A stretch of 64,000 nt of DNA from an uncultured Coriobacteriia bacterium (GTDB lineage Bacteria > Actinomycetota > Coriobacteriia > Coriobacteriales > QAMH01), in the NCBI GenBank assembly GCA_959608885.1, contig CAUHSG010000011.1, positions 1 through 64,000 on the forward strand, in the 5' to 3' direction. The notes under the pieces are model-generated. The model was not told the origin of the DNA. It was given only the letters and a program-made list of their open reading frames with translations, and did no database searches. Position numbers and translations under genes: made by a program. Numbering within the stretch: position 1 is the first letter of the stretch; every line of letters begins with the position of its first letter. Of the stretch, positions 51,544-59,873 are shown one piece after another.

Positions 51544-52533
51544 ATGCAGGCGATGGCAGCTTCCGCACAGACGACGAGCTACGAACCCCTCACGCCGCTC
51601 ATGGCCGTGCGCCTGGCGGCTCCGCACACGTGGCCCGGCCCCGCGGTGCTCACGACGGTCTTCGGCGGTGTCTATGCCATCGCTTGTGGCTACGCGTTTT
51701 CGCCGGTCATCTGGTGTCTGCTGCTTGCCGTCGCGGTTTTTGCGCAATCCGCGGTCAATACCCTGAACGACTGGGCCGACTACCGTGCCGGCACGGACAC
51801 GGTCGAGAACTCCGACGATCCCACCGATGCCGTTCTCGTCTACAACAATCCTAACCCGCGCTCCGTTCTCGCGCTGGGTCTTGCGTACATGCTCGTTGCG
51901 CTTGTCTGCGGAATCACCTGCGTCGTCTGGTCGGGCAGCGCGATTCCGCTTCTCATCGGCGTCGTCGGCGCGCTCTTCATCGTCTGCTATTCGAGTGGCA
52001 AGCTGCCCATTTCGTATTTCCCGCTCGGTGAGCTCGCGAGTGGCATCGTCATGGGTGCGCTCATCCCGCTTGCGGACATTTGCGTCTTCGCCGCGCATGC
52101 GTATCCGGACGCCGGTTTCTTCGGCATGCCCTGGTCTGTCGATTGGCTGCGCCTCGTCTCGTGCCTTGCCCCATTTGTCATCGGCATTGGCATGGTCATG
52201 GCCACCCAGAACAACTGCGATATCGAGCGTGACGTCCCCGTGGGACGCAAGACGTTGCCCGTGGTACTCGGCCGCTCACGCAGCGTCATCGTCTACCGCG
52301 TCTTCGTCGTGCTCTGGATCGCGATCGTGTTGCATTGTGCGTTCTGGTACTTCAGCGCTGGGTTCTGGGCAGCGTGCGTCACCTTGGTGTTCGGCATCGG
52401 CACGATGCGCTCTTTGCTCACCACGCCGCTCACGCACGAGGTGCGCGGACCTGCGATGGGCACGATTATGAAGGCAAACCTCTTCTTCAACGGCGCCCTT
52501 ATCATGGCGATGATGGTTTCGCTCATCGGATGA
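51544..52533 (+). CDS. menA: 1,4-dihydroxy-2-naphthoate polyprenyltransferase (UbiA family)
   Basis: A 329-residue integral membrane enzyme attaching a polyprenyl chain to 1,4-dihydroxy-2-naphthoate. The first Asp-rich motif reads LNDWADYRAGTDTVEN and the second NNCDIERDVPVGRKTLPVVL, the latter close to MenA rather than to UbiA or heme O synthase. Eight or nine membrane segments are visible. ATG 51544 (or 51553) lies 7 nt after the lipoprotein gene with no strong ribosome site, suggesting coupling. The TGA stop is inside a 33-nt repeat copy (52529-52561). Confidence 0.88.
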   Translation: MQAMAASAQTTSYEPLTPLMAVRLAAPHTWPGPAVLTTVFGGVYAIACGYAFSPVIWCLLLAVAVFAQSAVNTLNDWADYRAGTDTVENSDDPTDAVLVYNNPNPRSVLALGLAYMLVALVCGITCVVWSGSAIPLLIGVVGALFIVCYSSGKLPISYFPLGELASGIVMGALIPLADICVFAAHAYPDAGFFGMPWSVDWLRLVSCLAPFVIGIGMVMATQNNCDIERDVPVGRKTLPVVLGRSRSVIVYRVFVVLWIAIVLHCAFWYFSAGFWAACVTLVFGIGTMRSLLTTPLTHEVRGPAMGTIMKANLFFNGALIMAMMVSLIG

Positions 52534-52561
52534 GACAACGTCTCTGAGCGATTGTCTCATT
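52529..52561 (+). repeat. 33-nt palindromic repeat, copy 6 (core type B), overlapping the menA stop
   Basis: Arm gatgagaca, core acgtctctgagcgat, arm tgtctcatt. The complement of the core matches copy 1 (11882-11896) at 12 of 15 positions. The menA stop TGA (52531-52533) is formed by the left arm. Confidence 0.88.
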
Positions 52562-52623
52562 CCTCCGTTTGGATGCGTAAATCCGCTATCATGGGACATC
52601 GTGATTACGAGAAGGGAAAAGCG

Positions 52624-53403
52624 GTGGCCAAGGAACACGTTCACGGAGTATTCGAATCGATAGCCGATGGCTATGACGCGGCAAACGACCGTATCAGCCT
52701 CGGCATGCATCGTCTCTGGAAGCGTGCATTGTGCGATGCCGCGCTCAAGCCCTGCACGAATACCAAGCGTGCGGGCCTCATTCTTGATGTGTGCTGCGGT
52801 ACGGGCGACATCACGGCGATGCTCGCCGAGAAAAACCCCGATGTCCTGGTCTGCGGGCTCGACTTCTCCGCGCACATGCTCGATGTCGCGCGCGAGCGTA
52901 CGAAAGACTTGCCCAACGTGATGCTCGTCGAAGGCAATGCCATGCAATTGCCCTTCGACGACGACACCTTCGATTCTGCCGTCATCAGCTTCGGCCTGCG
53001 CAACACGCCCGACTACGACCAGGTCGTGAGCGAGATGGTCCGCGTGACGAGGCCCGGCGGCGTTGTCGCCTGCCTCGATGCCTCCGTGCCCGAAAGCGCC
53101 GTCATCCAGCCCTTCTATCAGTTCTATTACAAGAACGTCATGACGCTCTTCGGTGGCGGCATCTCGCATCGCAAGGAGTACGACTGGCTCTACGAGAGCA
53201 CCCAGGAGTTTCTGCGCAAAGACGAGCTCGTACGTCTCTTCGAGGATTGCGGCCTTATCTCGGCGTGTGCGCGTCCGTTCATGTTCGGCGCCGCTGCCTT
53301 GCATACGGGCGTCAAGCCGCTGTTTAGCGTGCCGTTGGCCAGTGCCGTTGCCGATGCTGTGAAGAACGCGGCCAGTGTTCGGGACGATGCAGTCGATGCA
53401 TAA
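52624..53403 (+). CDS. menG: Demethylmenaquinone methyltransferase (UbiE/MenG)
   Basis: GTG 52624 with AAGGGA 6 nt upstream gives 259 residues beginning near the conserved HVHGVFESIADGYDAANDRIS; ATG 52591 is possible but lacks a ribosome site. SAM-binding motifs are LDVCCGTGDITAML and GLDFSAHMLDVAR; NAMQLPFDDDTFDSAVISFG, GLRNTPDYDQVVSEMVRV and the C-terminal family motif are also visible. It methylates demethylmenaquinone in the last step to menaquinone. It overlaps the ATPase gene by 8 nt, so the quinone and transport genes are translationally linked. Confidence 0.9.
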   Translation: MAKEHVHGVFESIADGYDAANDRISLGMHRLWKRALCDAALKPCTNTKRAGLILDVCCGTGDITAMLAEKNPDVLVCGLDFSAHMLDVARERTKDLPNVMLVEGNAMQLPFDDDTFDSAVISFGLRNTPDYDQVVSEMVRVTRPGGVVACLDASVPESAVIQPFYQFYYKNVMTLFGGGISHRKEYDWLYESTQEFLRKDELVRLFEDCGLISACARPFMFGAAALHTGVKPLFSVPLASAVADAVKNAASVRDDAVDA

Positions 53404-54190
53404 GCTCGAGTTTCGCAATGTGACGTTGTGCTATGACGATGGGCGTCATGGTGCTGACGGACTTCTTGCGCTCGAGAAACTGAGCCTTGCCGTAGACGCG
53501 GGCGAGTCGCTTGCCATCATCGGGCCTTCGGGTTGCGGAAAGTCATCCACTCTGCAGATGGCCGCTGGGCTTGTGCGCCCCTCGAGCGGTGAGGTACTCG
53601 TCGATGGCCAACCCATCACGAAGCCACGCCAGAAGACGGCGCTCATCTTGCAGGACTTCGGGCTGCTGCCCTGGAAGACGGTGCTCGCCAACGCCGAGCT
53701 TGGTCTCAAAGTGCGCGGTGTCGGTCGCGAGCAACGCGAGGCGAAGGCGCGCGAGGCCCTGGGCCTCGTCGGTCTTGCGGATTTCGCGCATGCTTTTCCC
53801 GGTGAGCTTTCCGGTGGCATGCGGCAGCGACTCGCCTTGGCGCGCTCCATCGCCCTCGATGTCGACTTGCTGCTCATGGACGAGCCACTCTCCGCACTCG
53901 ATGCACTCTTGCGCGAGCAATTGCAAGATACCCTGCTCGAGCTTTGGCACAAGGAGGGCTACGCGCAACTGCTCGTGACGCACTCCATTGACGAGGCCGT
54001 GTATCTTGGGCAGCGTATCGTCGTGCTGAGCGCGCGCCCCGGTCATGTAGTTGGCGTGCTCGACAATCCCGCGATGGGCAAGACCGCCTATCGCGGCAGC
54101 TCAGAGTATTACGAGCTTTGCAACGAAATCCGCGCTCTGCTGCGCGACGCGTCGCATGTCAACGAGGACGAGGAGGCATGTCATGCGTAA
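53396..54190 (+). CDS. ABC transporter ATP-binding protein (SsuB/TauB-like)
   Basis: A 264-residue ATPase. Walker A IIGPSGCGKSSTLQM, Q-loop LILQDFGLLPWKTV (the PWKTV variant is typical of the nitrate/sulfonate/taurine class), signature LSGGMRQRLALARS, Walker B LLMDEPLSALD, and H-loop LLVTHSIDEAV. ATG 53396 overlaps the menG stop; 53387 is an alternative start. It should energise uptake together with the lipoprotein at 50538 and the permease that follows. Confidence 0.92.
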   Translation: MHKLEFRNVTLCYDDGRHGADGLLALEKLSLAVDAGESLAIIGPSGCGKSSTLQMAAGLVRPSSGEVLVDGQPITKPRQKTALILQDFGLLPWKTVLANAELGLKVRGVGREQREAKAREALGLVGLADFAHAFPGELSGGMRQRLALARSIALDVDLLLMDEPLSALDALLREQLQDTLLELWHKEGYAQLLVTHSIDEAVYLGQRIVVLSARPGHVVGVLDNPAMGKTAYRGSSEYYELCNEIRALLRDASHVNEDEEACHA

Positions 54191-54920
54191 GGTCTTGGGA
54201 TACGTGTGGGGCACCGTTTTCGTCATCGTCTTGTGGTGGGTGTGCGCGGCGCTCATAGGCTCGCCCGCGCTCCCCACGCCAGCGGCGACGCTGCCCGCGC
54301 TTGCGGACAACATAGGCAAGATCGCCCCCGAGTTCATGGTGAGCCTCGGTCGCATTCTGCTCTCGATGGCCATCGGATCGCTTTTCGGCGTGCCGCTTGG
54401 CCTGTGGATTGGTCGCTCCAAGCGCGCCGACGCCATCTTCGGTCCCGTGCTCTACGTGCTCTATCCCGTTCCCAAGATCGTCTTTCTGCCCGTGCTCTTC
54501 GTACTCTTTGGCTTGGGAGGGGAGGGCAAGGTGGTGCTCATTGCCATCGCCGTGTTCTTCCAGATGATGGTCACGATGCGTGATGCCGCGAAGAACGTGC
54601 CGACGGGTGCGGTCGAATCCATGCGCTCGCTCGGTGCGAGCAAGTTCGCCATCTATCGCGACGTCATCTTCCCGGCGACCGTCCCCGACCTGTTCACCGC
54701 GCTTCGCATTACCTGTGGCACGGCTGTCGCGATCCTTTTCATCGCCGAGTCCATGGCCGGTTCGAGTGGACTGGGCTATTACATCATGCATGCCTGGTCG
54801 CTGCTCGAGTACGCGCGCATGTTCGCCGGTATCGTGGCGATGGCGCTCATGGGCGTGCTGCTCTACGAGACCTTCGACATCGTCGAGCGCCGCCTCACCC
54901 GTTGGCGCAGGAGCGCATAG
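54183..54920 (+). CDS. ABC transporter permease (SsuC/TauC-like)
   Basis: A 245-residue permease with six membrane segments. ATG 54183 lies 7 nt after GAGGAGG and overlaps the ATPase end by 8 nt. The EAA loop region reads AVESMRSLGASKFAIYRDVIFPAT, with the conserved Gly and the following PAT.PDLFTALR typical of the BPD_transp_1 sulfonate/nitrate family. It is the last gene of the operon; a long palindrome follows at 54935. Confidence 0.9.
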   Translation: MRKVLGYVWGTVFVIVLWWVCAALIGSPALPTPAATLPALADNIGKIAPEFMVSLGRILLSMAIGSLFGVPLGLWIGRSKRADAIFGPVLYVLYPVPKIVFLPVLFVLFGLGGEGKVVLIAIAVFFQMMVTMRDAAKNVPTGAVESMRSLGASKFAIYRDVIFPATVPDLFTALRITCGTAVAILFIAESMAGSSGLGYYIMHAWSLLEYARMFAGIVAMALMGVLLYETFDIVERRLTRWRRSA

Positions 54921-54934
54921 TCGAGGGGTTTTAC

Positions 54935-55102
54935 GGTCGTCGAGCGCGTGTCGCTTGCCAATGACTTGCACCCGAAGCTTCGAAATTGCGAGACTGCTGC
55001 GGAACTCGCGCGCAAGAGCGGCGCGCTCAAACAGTCCTCGCAAAATCGTCTCGCGATTTCGGAGCTTCTGCTCGTCGGGCAGCGCGGCACGTGCTCGGCG
55101 AC
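54935..55102 (+). repeat. 168-nt imperfect palindrome between the permease gene and cca
   Basis: Outer arms (54935-54953 and 55084-55102) and inner arms (54974-54994 and 55048-55068) pair with five exceptions, all G-U pairs in a plus-strand RNA. The apex contains a gcgcgc/gcgcgc stem (near 55008-55026). It lies in a 200-nt gap with no other feature; the start of cca follows. Confidence 0.75.
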
Positions 55103-55120
55103 CAACACACGCGTCATTAG

Positions 55121-56491
55121 ATGTACCATATCCTCATGGATATCGAGATTCCACAGAGTGCTCAGGCCATTCTCGGCTTGCTCGAAGCGGCGGGCCATGA
55201 GGCGTACGTCGTGGGCGGCTGCGTGCGCGATGCGCTTATGGGCTGCGTTCCCAACGATTGGGACATCACCACCTCTGCCAAGCCCGAGCAAATCAAGGCC
55301 GCAGCTGCTGATGCGGGCTTCAAGACGATCGATACCGGTATCAAGCATGGCACGGTGACCGTCATCGTTGACCACGAACCCTTCGAGGTCACGACATACA
55401 GAGCTGACGGCACCTATAGTGACGGGCGGCATCCGGATTACATCGAGTTCCTCGATCGCATCGACGGCGATCTGGCCCGTCGCGATTTCACGATAAACGC
55501 GATGGCATATAACCCCACGCGTGGTCTCGTCGACCGCTTTGGTGGTCAACGTGACCTCGAGGCAGGCATCCTGCGCGCCGTCGGCGATCCTCGCGAGCGT
55601 TTCATCGAGGACGCCCTGCGTATCGTGCGGGGTCTGCGCTTTGCCGCACAACTCGGATTTACTATCGAGCCCGAGACTTCGAATGCTATGCGCGAGCTGC
55701 GGGGTCTGCTTGACGATATTGCCGTCGAGCGCATCTGGATCGAGTTTGCGGGCTTGCTTTGCGGGTCATATGCCGCGCCCGTGTTGCGCGACTATCACGA
55801 TATCGTCTTCGTCATCATTCCCGAGCTTGCCGACGAGTACGAGTTCGACCAGCACAACCCCTTCCATCGCTATGACGTGTGGGAGCATAGTTTGCACGCG
55901 CTGCAGGCAGCGCCATCCGACATGGATGCGATCGTGCGGCTCGCCGTTCTTCTGCATGATGTGGGCAAGCCCCATTGCCTGACCCTTGACGAGAAGGGCG
56001 TCGGACACATGTACGGTCATGCCGAGATTGGCGAGCCGATTGCCCACGAAGTCTGCCGGCGCCTCAAGCTCTCCCGTGCGCAGCGCGAGACCGTGACGCA
56101 TCTCGTCGCCCATCACATGTTCCATATCCCCGATACCGAACGTGCTATGCGGCGTTTCCTCATGAAGCATGGCGCGCAGCATGCCCAGGAGCTCTTCGCC
56201 ATCAGACGTTGCGATAAGAGTGGTATCGGACGTGGCCAAATGGTTGAAAGTCCCATGAGCGTTGCATTTGCCAAAGCGGAGAAGCTCATGGACGAGCAGC
56301 TCAATGCCGAGCCTGTCTTCGGCATCAAGGACCTTGCCGTTAACGGCTCAGACTTGATCGAGCTCGGTATGGAGCCCGGCCCGTCTATTGGCAATGTGCT
56401 GCAGGCGCTTCTCGAAGCTGTCGTTGACGGCGACGTGCCCAACGAACGCGATGCACTCATCACGTACGCTCAACAATTGACCGCCAGATAA
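55121..56491 (+). CDS. cca: CCA tRNA nucleotidyltransferase with HD domain
   Basis: A 456-residue class II nucleotidyltransferase that adds or repairs the 3' CCA of tRNAs. GHEAYVVGGCVRDALMG and NDWDITTSA hold the catalytic aspartates; RRDFTINAMAYN, DRFGGQRDLE, RFIEDALRIVRGLRFAAQLG follow. The C-terminal half has an HD phosphohydrolase motif (LAVLLHDVGKPHC). The start may be ATG 55121 or 55136; neither has a clear ribosome site. A second hydrolase activity on 2',3'-cyclic phosphates is possible from the HD domain. Confidence 0.92.
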   Translation: MYHILMDIEIPQSAQAILGLLEAAGHEAYVVGGCVRDALMGCVPNDWDITTSAKPEQIKAAAADAGFKTIDTGIKHGTVTVIVDHEPFEVTTYRADGTYSDGRHPDYIEFLDRIDGDLARRDFTINAMAYNPTRGLVDRFGGQRDLEAGILRAVGDPRERFIEDALRIVRGLRFAAQLGFTIEPETSNAMRELRGLLDDIAVERIWIEFAGLLCGSYAAPVLRDYHDIVFVIIPELADEYEFDQHNPFHRYDVWEHSLHALQAAPSDMDAIVRLAVLLHDVGKPHCLTLDEKGVGHMYGHAEIGEPIAHEVCRRLKLSRAQRETVTHLVAHHMFHIPDTERAMRRFLMKHGAQHAQELFAIRRCDKSGIGRGQMVESPMSVAFAKAEKLMDEQLNAEPVFGIKDLAVNGSDLIELGMEPGPSIGNVLQALLEAVVDGDVPNERDALITYAQQLTAR

Positions 56492-56497
56492 CTATGT

Positions 56498-56595
56498 GCT
56501 GGCAGGCCGTCGAGCGGAGGTCTAAGGGAGTGCGCCGTAAGGACCGCGTAGCGGGCCGTCGGGAAGCGACCGTCGACGCGAGGCGGCCTGCCAGC
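56498..56595 (-). repeat. Long hairpin repeat, copy B (inverted)
   Basis: Arms gctggcaggccg (56498-56509) and its complement (56584-56595). The core between them, read on the minus strand, aligns with copies A and C, sharing tcgacggtcgcttcccgac with copy C. It begins 7 nt after the cca stop. Confidence 0.85.
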
Positions 56596-56605
56596 GTGCA
56601 CCACC

Positions 56606-56637
56606 AAGCGGGCCGTCGGGAAGTGACCGTCGAGGCT
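56606..56637 (-). repeat. Partial second copy of the long hairpin repeat core
   Basis: gcgggccgtcgggaagtgac and the following accgtcgagg repeat 56551-56578 with few changes. Only this half is present; no arms are visible. Confidence 0.75.
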
Positions 56638-56730
56638 CGTCCATCGTGCGGCATCGCGATAAACTGTCGCTGATTCACTCCGTCACTTGCGCTAGAATCG
56701 GGGGTTACGTGTCAATGAAAGGATGTCATC

Positions 56731-56994
56731 ATGGCTGACAAGAGCAAGCAGGTTCGCTTCAACATCCAGGCAAGTCCTGACCGCATGTGCGGCGTCTATG
56801 CCAACGCCTCAATCGTGAGTACGACCAACGCTGAGTCGCGCATCGACTTTCTCTACGTCGACCATGCCAACAAGCAGGGCGATGACGTGCCGGCGCATCT
56901 CGTGGCGCGTGTCATTATGCCCACCACCGCACTCGCTGACCTTTCCGAGACGCTTTCCAAGCACCTCTCCAAGCATCTCGAGCAGGGGATGTAG
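56731..56994 (+). CDS. DUF3467-like protein
   Basis: An 87-residue soluble protein. FNIQASPDRMCGVYANASIV, the following acidic IDFLYVD strand and HLVARVIMPTTALADLSETL match the pattern of DUF3467, a small family of unknown function (strand-strand-helix, ending in an amphipathic helix). It lies 38 nt upstream of ileS with its own ribosome site (GAAAGGA) and may be cotranscribed with it. Confidence 0.75.
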   Translation: MADKSKQVRFNIQASPDRMCGVYANASIVSTTNAESRIDFLYVDHANKQGDDVPAHLVARVIMPTTALADLSETLSKHLSKHLEQGM

Positions 56995-57032
56995 CAACCC
57001 AACGAAACAAGACACAACCAAGAGAGATTGAA

Positions 57033-59867
57033 ATGCCTGATACGCCAAACTACAAGCACACGATGAATCTCCCCAAGACCTCCTTCAAGATGAAGGCGAG
57101 CTTGGCCCAGCATGAGCCGGAGCGTCTCAAGAAGTGGGAGGGCATGGACCTGTATTACCAGGTTCTCGCCAAGAACGAGGGCCACGAGTCCTATGTCCTG
57201 CACGATGGGCCTCCCTACGCAAACGGCCCCATTCACATCGGGCACTCGCTCAACAAGATCCTCAAGGACATCATCGTCAAGTATCACGCGCAGCGCGGGT
57301 ACTATGCACCTTACGTTCCCGGCTGGGATTGCCATGGCCTGCCCATCGAGAACAAGGTGGAGGAAGAACTCGGTCCCGAGAAGATGGCCAAGATCGATGT
57401 GCCGACCTTCCGCAAGATCTGCCGCGAGTACGCGGAAAAGCAGGTCGATGGTCAGCGCGAGGGCTTCAAGCGCCTTGGCGTGGCAGGTGATTGGAACAAC
57501 CCCTATCTCACCTTCACTCCCGAGTACGAGGCGGGCAATATCGAGGTCTTCAAGGAACTCTATCTTTCTGGTGCCATTTACCGTGGTCGCAAGCCCATCC
57601 ACTGGTGCACGCATTGCCACACGGCGCTTGCCGAGGCGGAAATCGAGTACGCCGACGAGGTGAGCCCCTCCATTTTCGTGAAGTTCCGTTTCACCGAGGT
57701 GCCCGAGGCATTCAAGCCGGTCATGCACGATGATGCGGCCATGTCCGTCATCATCTGGACGACTACGCCGTGGACGCTGCCCGCCAACGCAGCCGTAAGC
57801 CTCAACCCCGATGCCGAATACGTGGCCGTGCGCGTGCGTGGCGAGTACTTCGTGCTTGCGCGCGAGCTCCTCGAAAGCGTCGCCGAGAAGGCTGGCTGGT
57901 CGGGTTACGAGGTCGTCGAGGCCGATGGCGAGCCCTTCGCGGTCAAGGGCGTCGACCTCGCGGGCGCGACGTACAAGCATCCCATCCACGCGGACATGAC
58001 GGGCACGCTCATCTACGGCGACCACGTCACGCTCGATACCGGCTCCGGTGCGGTCCATACCGCCCCCGGTCATGGCGCTGATGACTACGAAGTTGGCCAG
58101 AAGTTCAACATCCCCGTGCTCATGCCCGTCGATGATGACGGCAAGTTCATGCAAGGTGGCGGCCCTTGGGCGGGTAAGGATGCCGTCGAGAGCAACGAGG
58201 ACATCATCGCCTGGCTCGATGAGGACAACGCGCTCATCGCACGCGAGGATTTCTCGCATTCGTATCCGCATTGCTGGCGCTGCAAGAACCCCGTCATCTT
58301 CCGTGCGACCACGCAGTGGTTCGTCTCGATGGACAAGACCGGTCTGCGTGAGAAGGCGCTCGAGCAGATCAACGACAAGGTGCGCTGGATTCCCGCATGG
58401 GCGTCCAATCGCATCGGCTCGATGGTCGAGGAGCGTCCCGACTGGTGCATCAGCCGCCAACGCTACTGGGGCGTGCCCATCCCGGTTTTCAAGTGCAAGT
58501 CCTGCGGAGAGATCGTCGCCAACGAGGAGAGCTTCGATGCGGTCATCGAGCTGTTCCGCACGAAGGGCGCCGATGCCTGGTACACGACCGCGCCGTCCGA
58601 TTATCTGCCCTCGAGTGTGTGCTGTCCCAATTGCGGCAGCCATGATCTCGAAGGCGAGAAGGACGTGCTCGATGTCTGGTGGGAGTCCGGCGTGTCGCAT
58701 ACGAGCGTATGCGAGGCGAGGCCCTACCTGCACCGTCCGGCCGACCTCTATCTCGAAGGCTCCGACCAGCATCGCGGCTGGTTTCAGTCCTCGCTGCTCA
58801 CGAGCGTGGGTGCATATGGTGAGGCGCCGTACAAGACGGTGGTGAGCTGCGGTTTCACGGTCGACGAAAACGGCCGCAAGATGTCGAAGTCCATCGGCAA
58901 CGTCATCGATCCGATTGAGATCTGCAATGAGTTCGGCGCCGATGTTCTGCGCCTGTGGGTCGGGTCGGTCGATTACTCGCAGGACATGAGCGTGAGCCGC
59001 ACCATTTTCGAGCGCAGTTCCGATGCATATCGCCGAATTCGCAACACTTTCCGTTATTTGCTCAGCAATCTCAACGACTTTACGAACGACGACTTCGTTT
59101 CTGCCGATGACATGCTCGAGTTCGATAAGTGGGCACTCGCTCGTCTGTACGCGCTTGTCGAGGAGACGACGCAGGCGTACGAGGACTATCACTTCCACAG
59201 CGCCTACCGCGCCTGGTACGACTTCATCGTGAGCATTTCCTCGGAGTACTTCGACGCAGTCAAAGACCGTCTCTATGCCGACGCTGCCGATTCCGTCGAG
59301 CGCCGCAGCGCGCAAAGCGTGCTCGCCAACATGCTCGAGGCGATGGTGCGCCAGTTCGCTCCCATCCTCACCTTCACGTGCGACGAGGTGTGGGAGAAGT
59401 ATCCCGAGGGCATGATGGAGGAAGGGCGCGTGGCCTCCGTCCAACTTGCCGGCTGGCCTACCGAGGAGGATTTTGCGCCGCAGCTTACCGCCGACGAGCG
59501 TGAGGAGTTGCTCGCATCCTATGAGATCGTCATGGCGGCGCGCGATGCCGTCATGAAGGCGATCGAGGAAGCGCGCAACGACGGCATGTTCACGAAGAGT
59601 CAGGAAGCCGCTGCGACCATCATGGGCAACATTCAGCTTATCGAGGCGCTTTCCGCACATGGCGAGAAGACGCTCGCCGAGGTGTTTATCGTTTCGGACG
59701 TCGAGCTCGAGGAGTCCGATGACGCCGACGGCTTCGTCGCCAGCGTCTCGCAGGCGCCTGGCGAGAAATGTCCGCGCTGCTGGAACTACCGCGAGCTTGG
59801 CCCGGATGGCCTGTGCGAGCGTTGCCACGAGGTTGTCGCTACCTTCGACATGCAGACCGAAGAGTAA
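57033..59867 (+). CDS. ileS: Isoleucyl-tRNA synthetase
   Basis: A 944-residue class I synthetase. HIGH signature NGPIHIGHSLNKILKD, WDCHGLPIENKVE, editing (CP1) domain with WTTTPWTLPAN and GTGIVH-like TGSGAVHTAPGHGADDY, then ISRQRYWGVPIP, DVWWESGVSH, the KMSKS signature GRKMSKSIGNVIDP, and a C-terminal zinc finger (CPRCWNYRELG...CERCHEVV). The zinc finger and length are typical of the bacterial type 1 enzyme, normally mupirocin-sensitive. It is followed by lspA and rluD, an arrangement common in Gram-positive and enteric bacteria. Confidence 0.97.
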   Translation: MPDTPNYKHTMNLPKTSFKMKASLAQHEPERLKKWEGMDLYYQVLAKNEGHESYVLHDGPPYANGPIHIGHSLNKILKDIIVKYHAQRGYYAPYVPGWDCHGLPIENKVEEELGPEKMAKIDVPTFRKICREYAEKQVDGQREGFKRLGVAGDWNNPYLTFTPEYEAGNIEVFKELYLSGAIYRGRKPIHWCTHCHTALAEAEIEYADEVSPSIFVKFRFTEVPEAFKPVMHDDAAMSVIIWTTTPWTLPANAAVSLNPDAEYVAVRVRGEYFVLARELLESVAEKAGWSGYEVVEADGEPFAVKGVDLAGATYKHPIHADMTGTLIYGDHVTLDTGSGAVHTAPGHGADDYEVGQKFNIPVLMPVDDDGKFMQGGGPWAGKDAVESNEDIIAWLDEDNALIAREDFSHSYPHCWRCKNPVIFRATTQWFVSMDKTGLREKALEQINDKVRWIPAWASNRIGSMVEERPDWCISRQRYWGVPIPVFKCKSCGEIVANEESFDAVIELFRTKGADAWYTTAPSDYLPSSVCCPNCGSHDLEGEKDVLDVWWESGVSHTSVCEARPYLHRPADLYLEGSDQHRGWFQSSLLTSVGAYGEAPYKTVVSCGFTVDENGRKMSKSIGNVIDPIEICNEFGADVLRLWVGSVDYSQDMSVSRTIFERSSDAYRRIRNTFRYLLSNLNDFTNDDFVSADDMLEFDKWALARLYALVEETTQAYEDYHFHSAYRAWYDFIVSISSEYFDAVKDRLYADAADSVERRSAQSVLANMLEAMVRQFAPILTFTCDEVWEKYPEGMMEEGRVASVQLAGWPTEEDFAPQLTADEREELLASYEIVMAARDAVMKAIEEARNDGMFTKSQEAAATIMGNIQLIEALSAHGEKTLAEVFIVSDVELEESDDADGFVASVSQAPGEKCPRCWNYRELGPDGLCERCHEVVATFDMQTEE

Positions 59868-59873
59868 CGGACA

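Noticed and set aside
54863..55651. A minus-strand frame spanning the 168-nt palindrome and the start of cca
   Set aside because: It is antisense to the permease end and cca; its apparent coding over the palindrome follows from the symmetry of the DNA.
56853..59828. A 991-codon open frame antisense to ileS, and similar long antisense frames opposite rpsA/mnmA (30399-32081), gpmI (40139-41302), the DUF6541-like gene (5845-6933) and pheT (44084-45319)
   Set aside because: All lie opposite well-supported genes, have amino-acid compositions expected from reverse-reading G/C-rich codons, and show no family motif.
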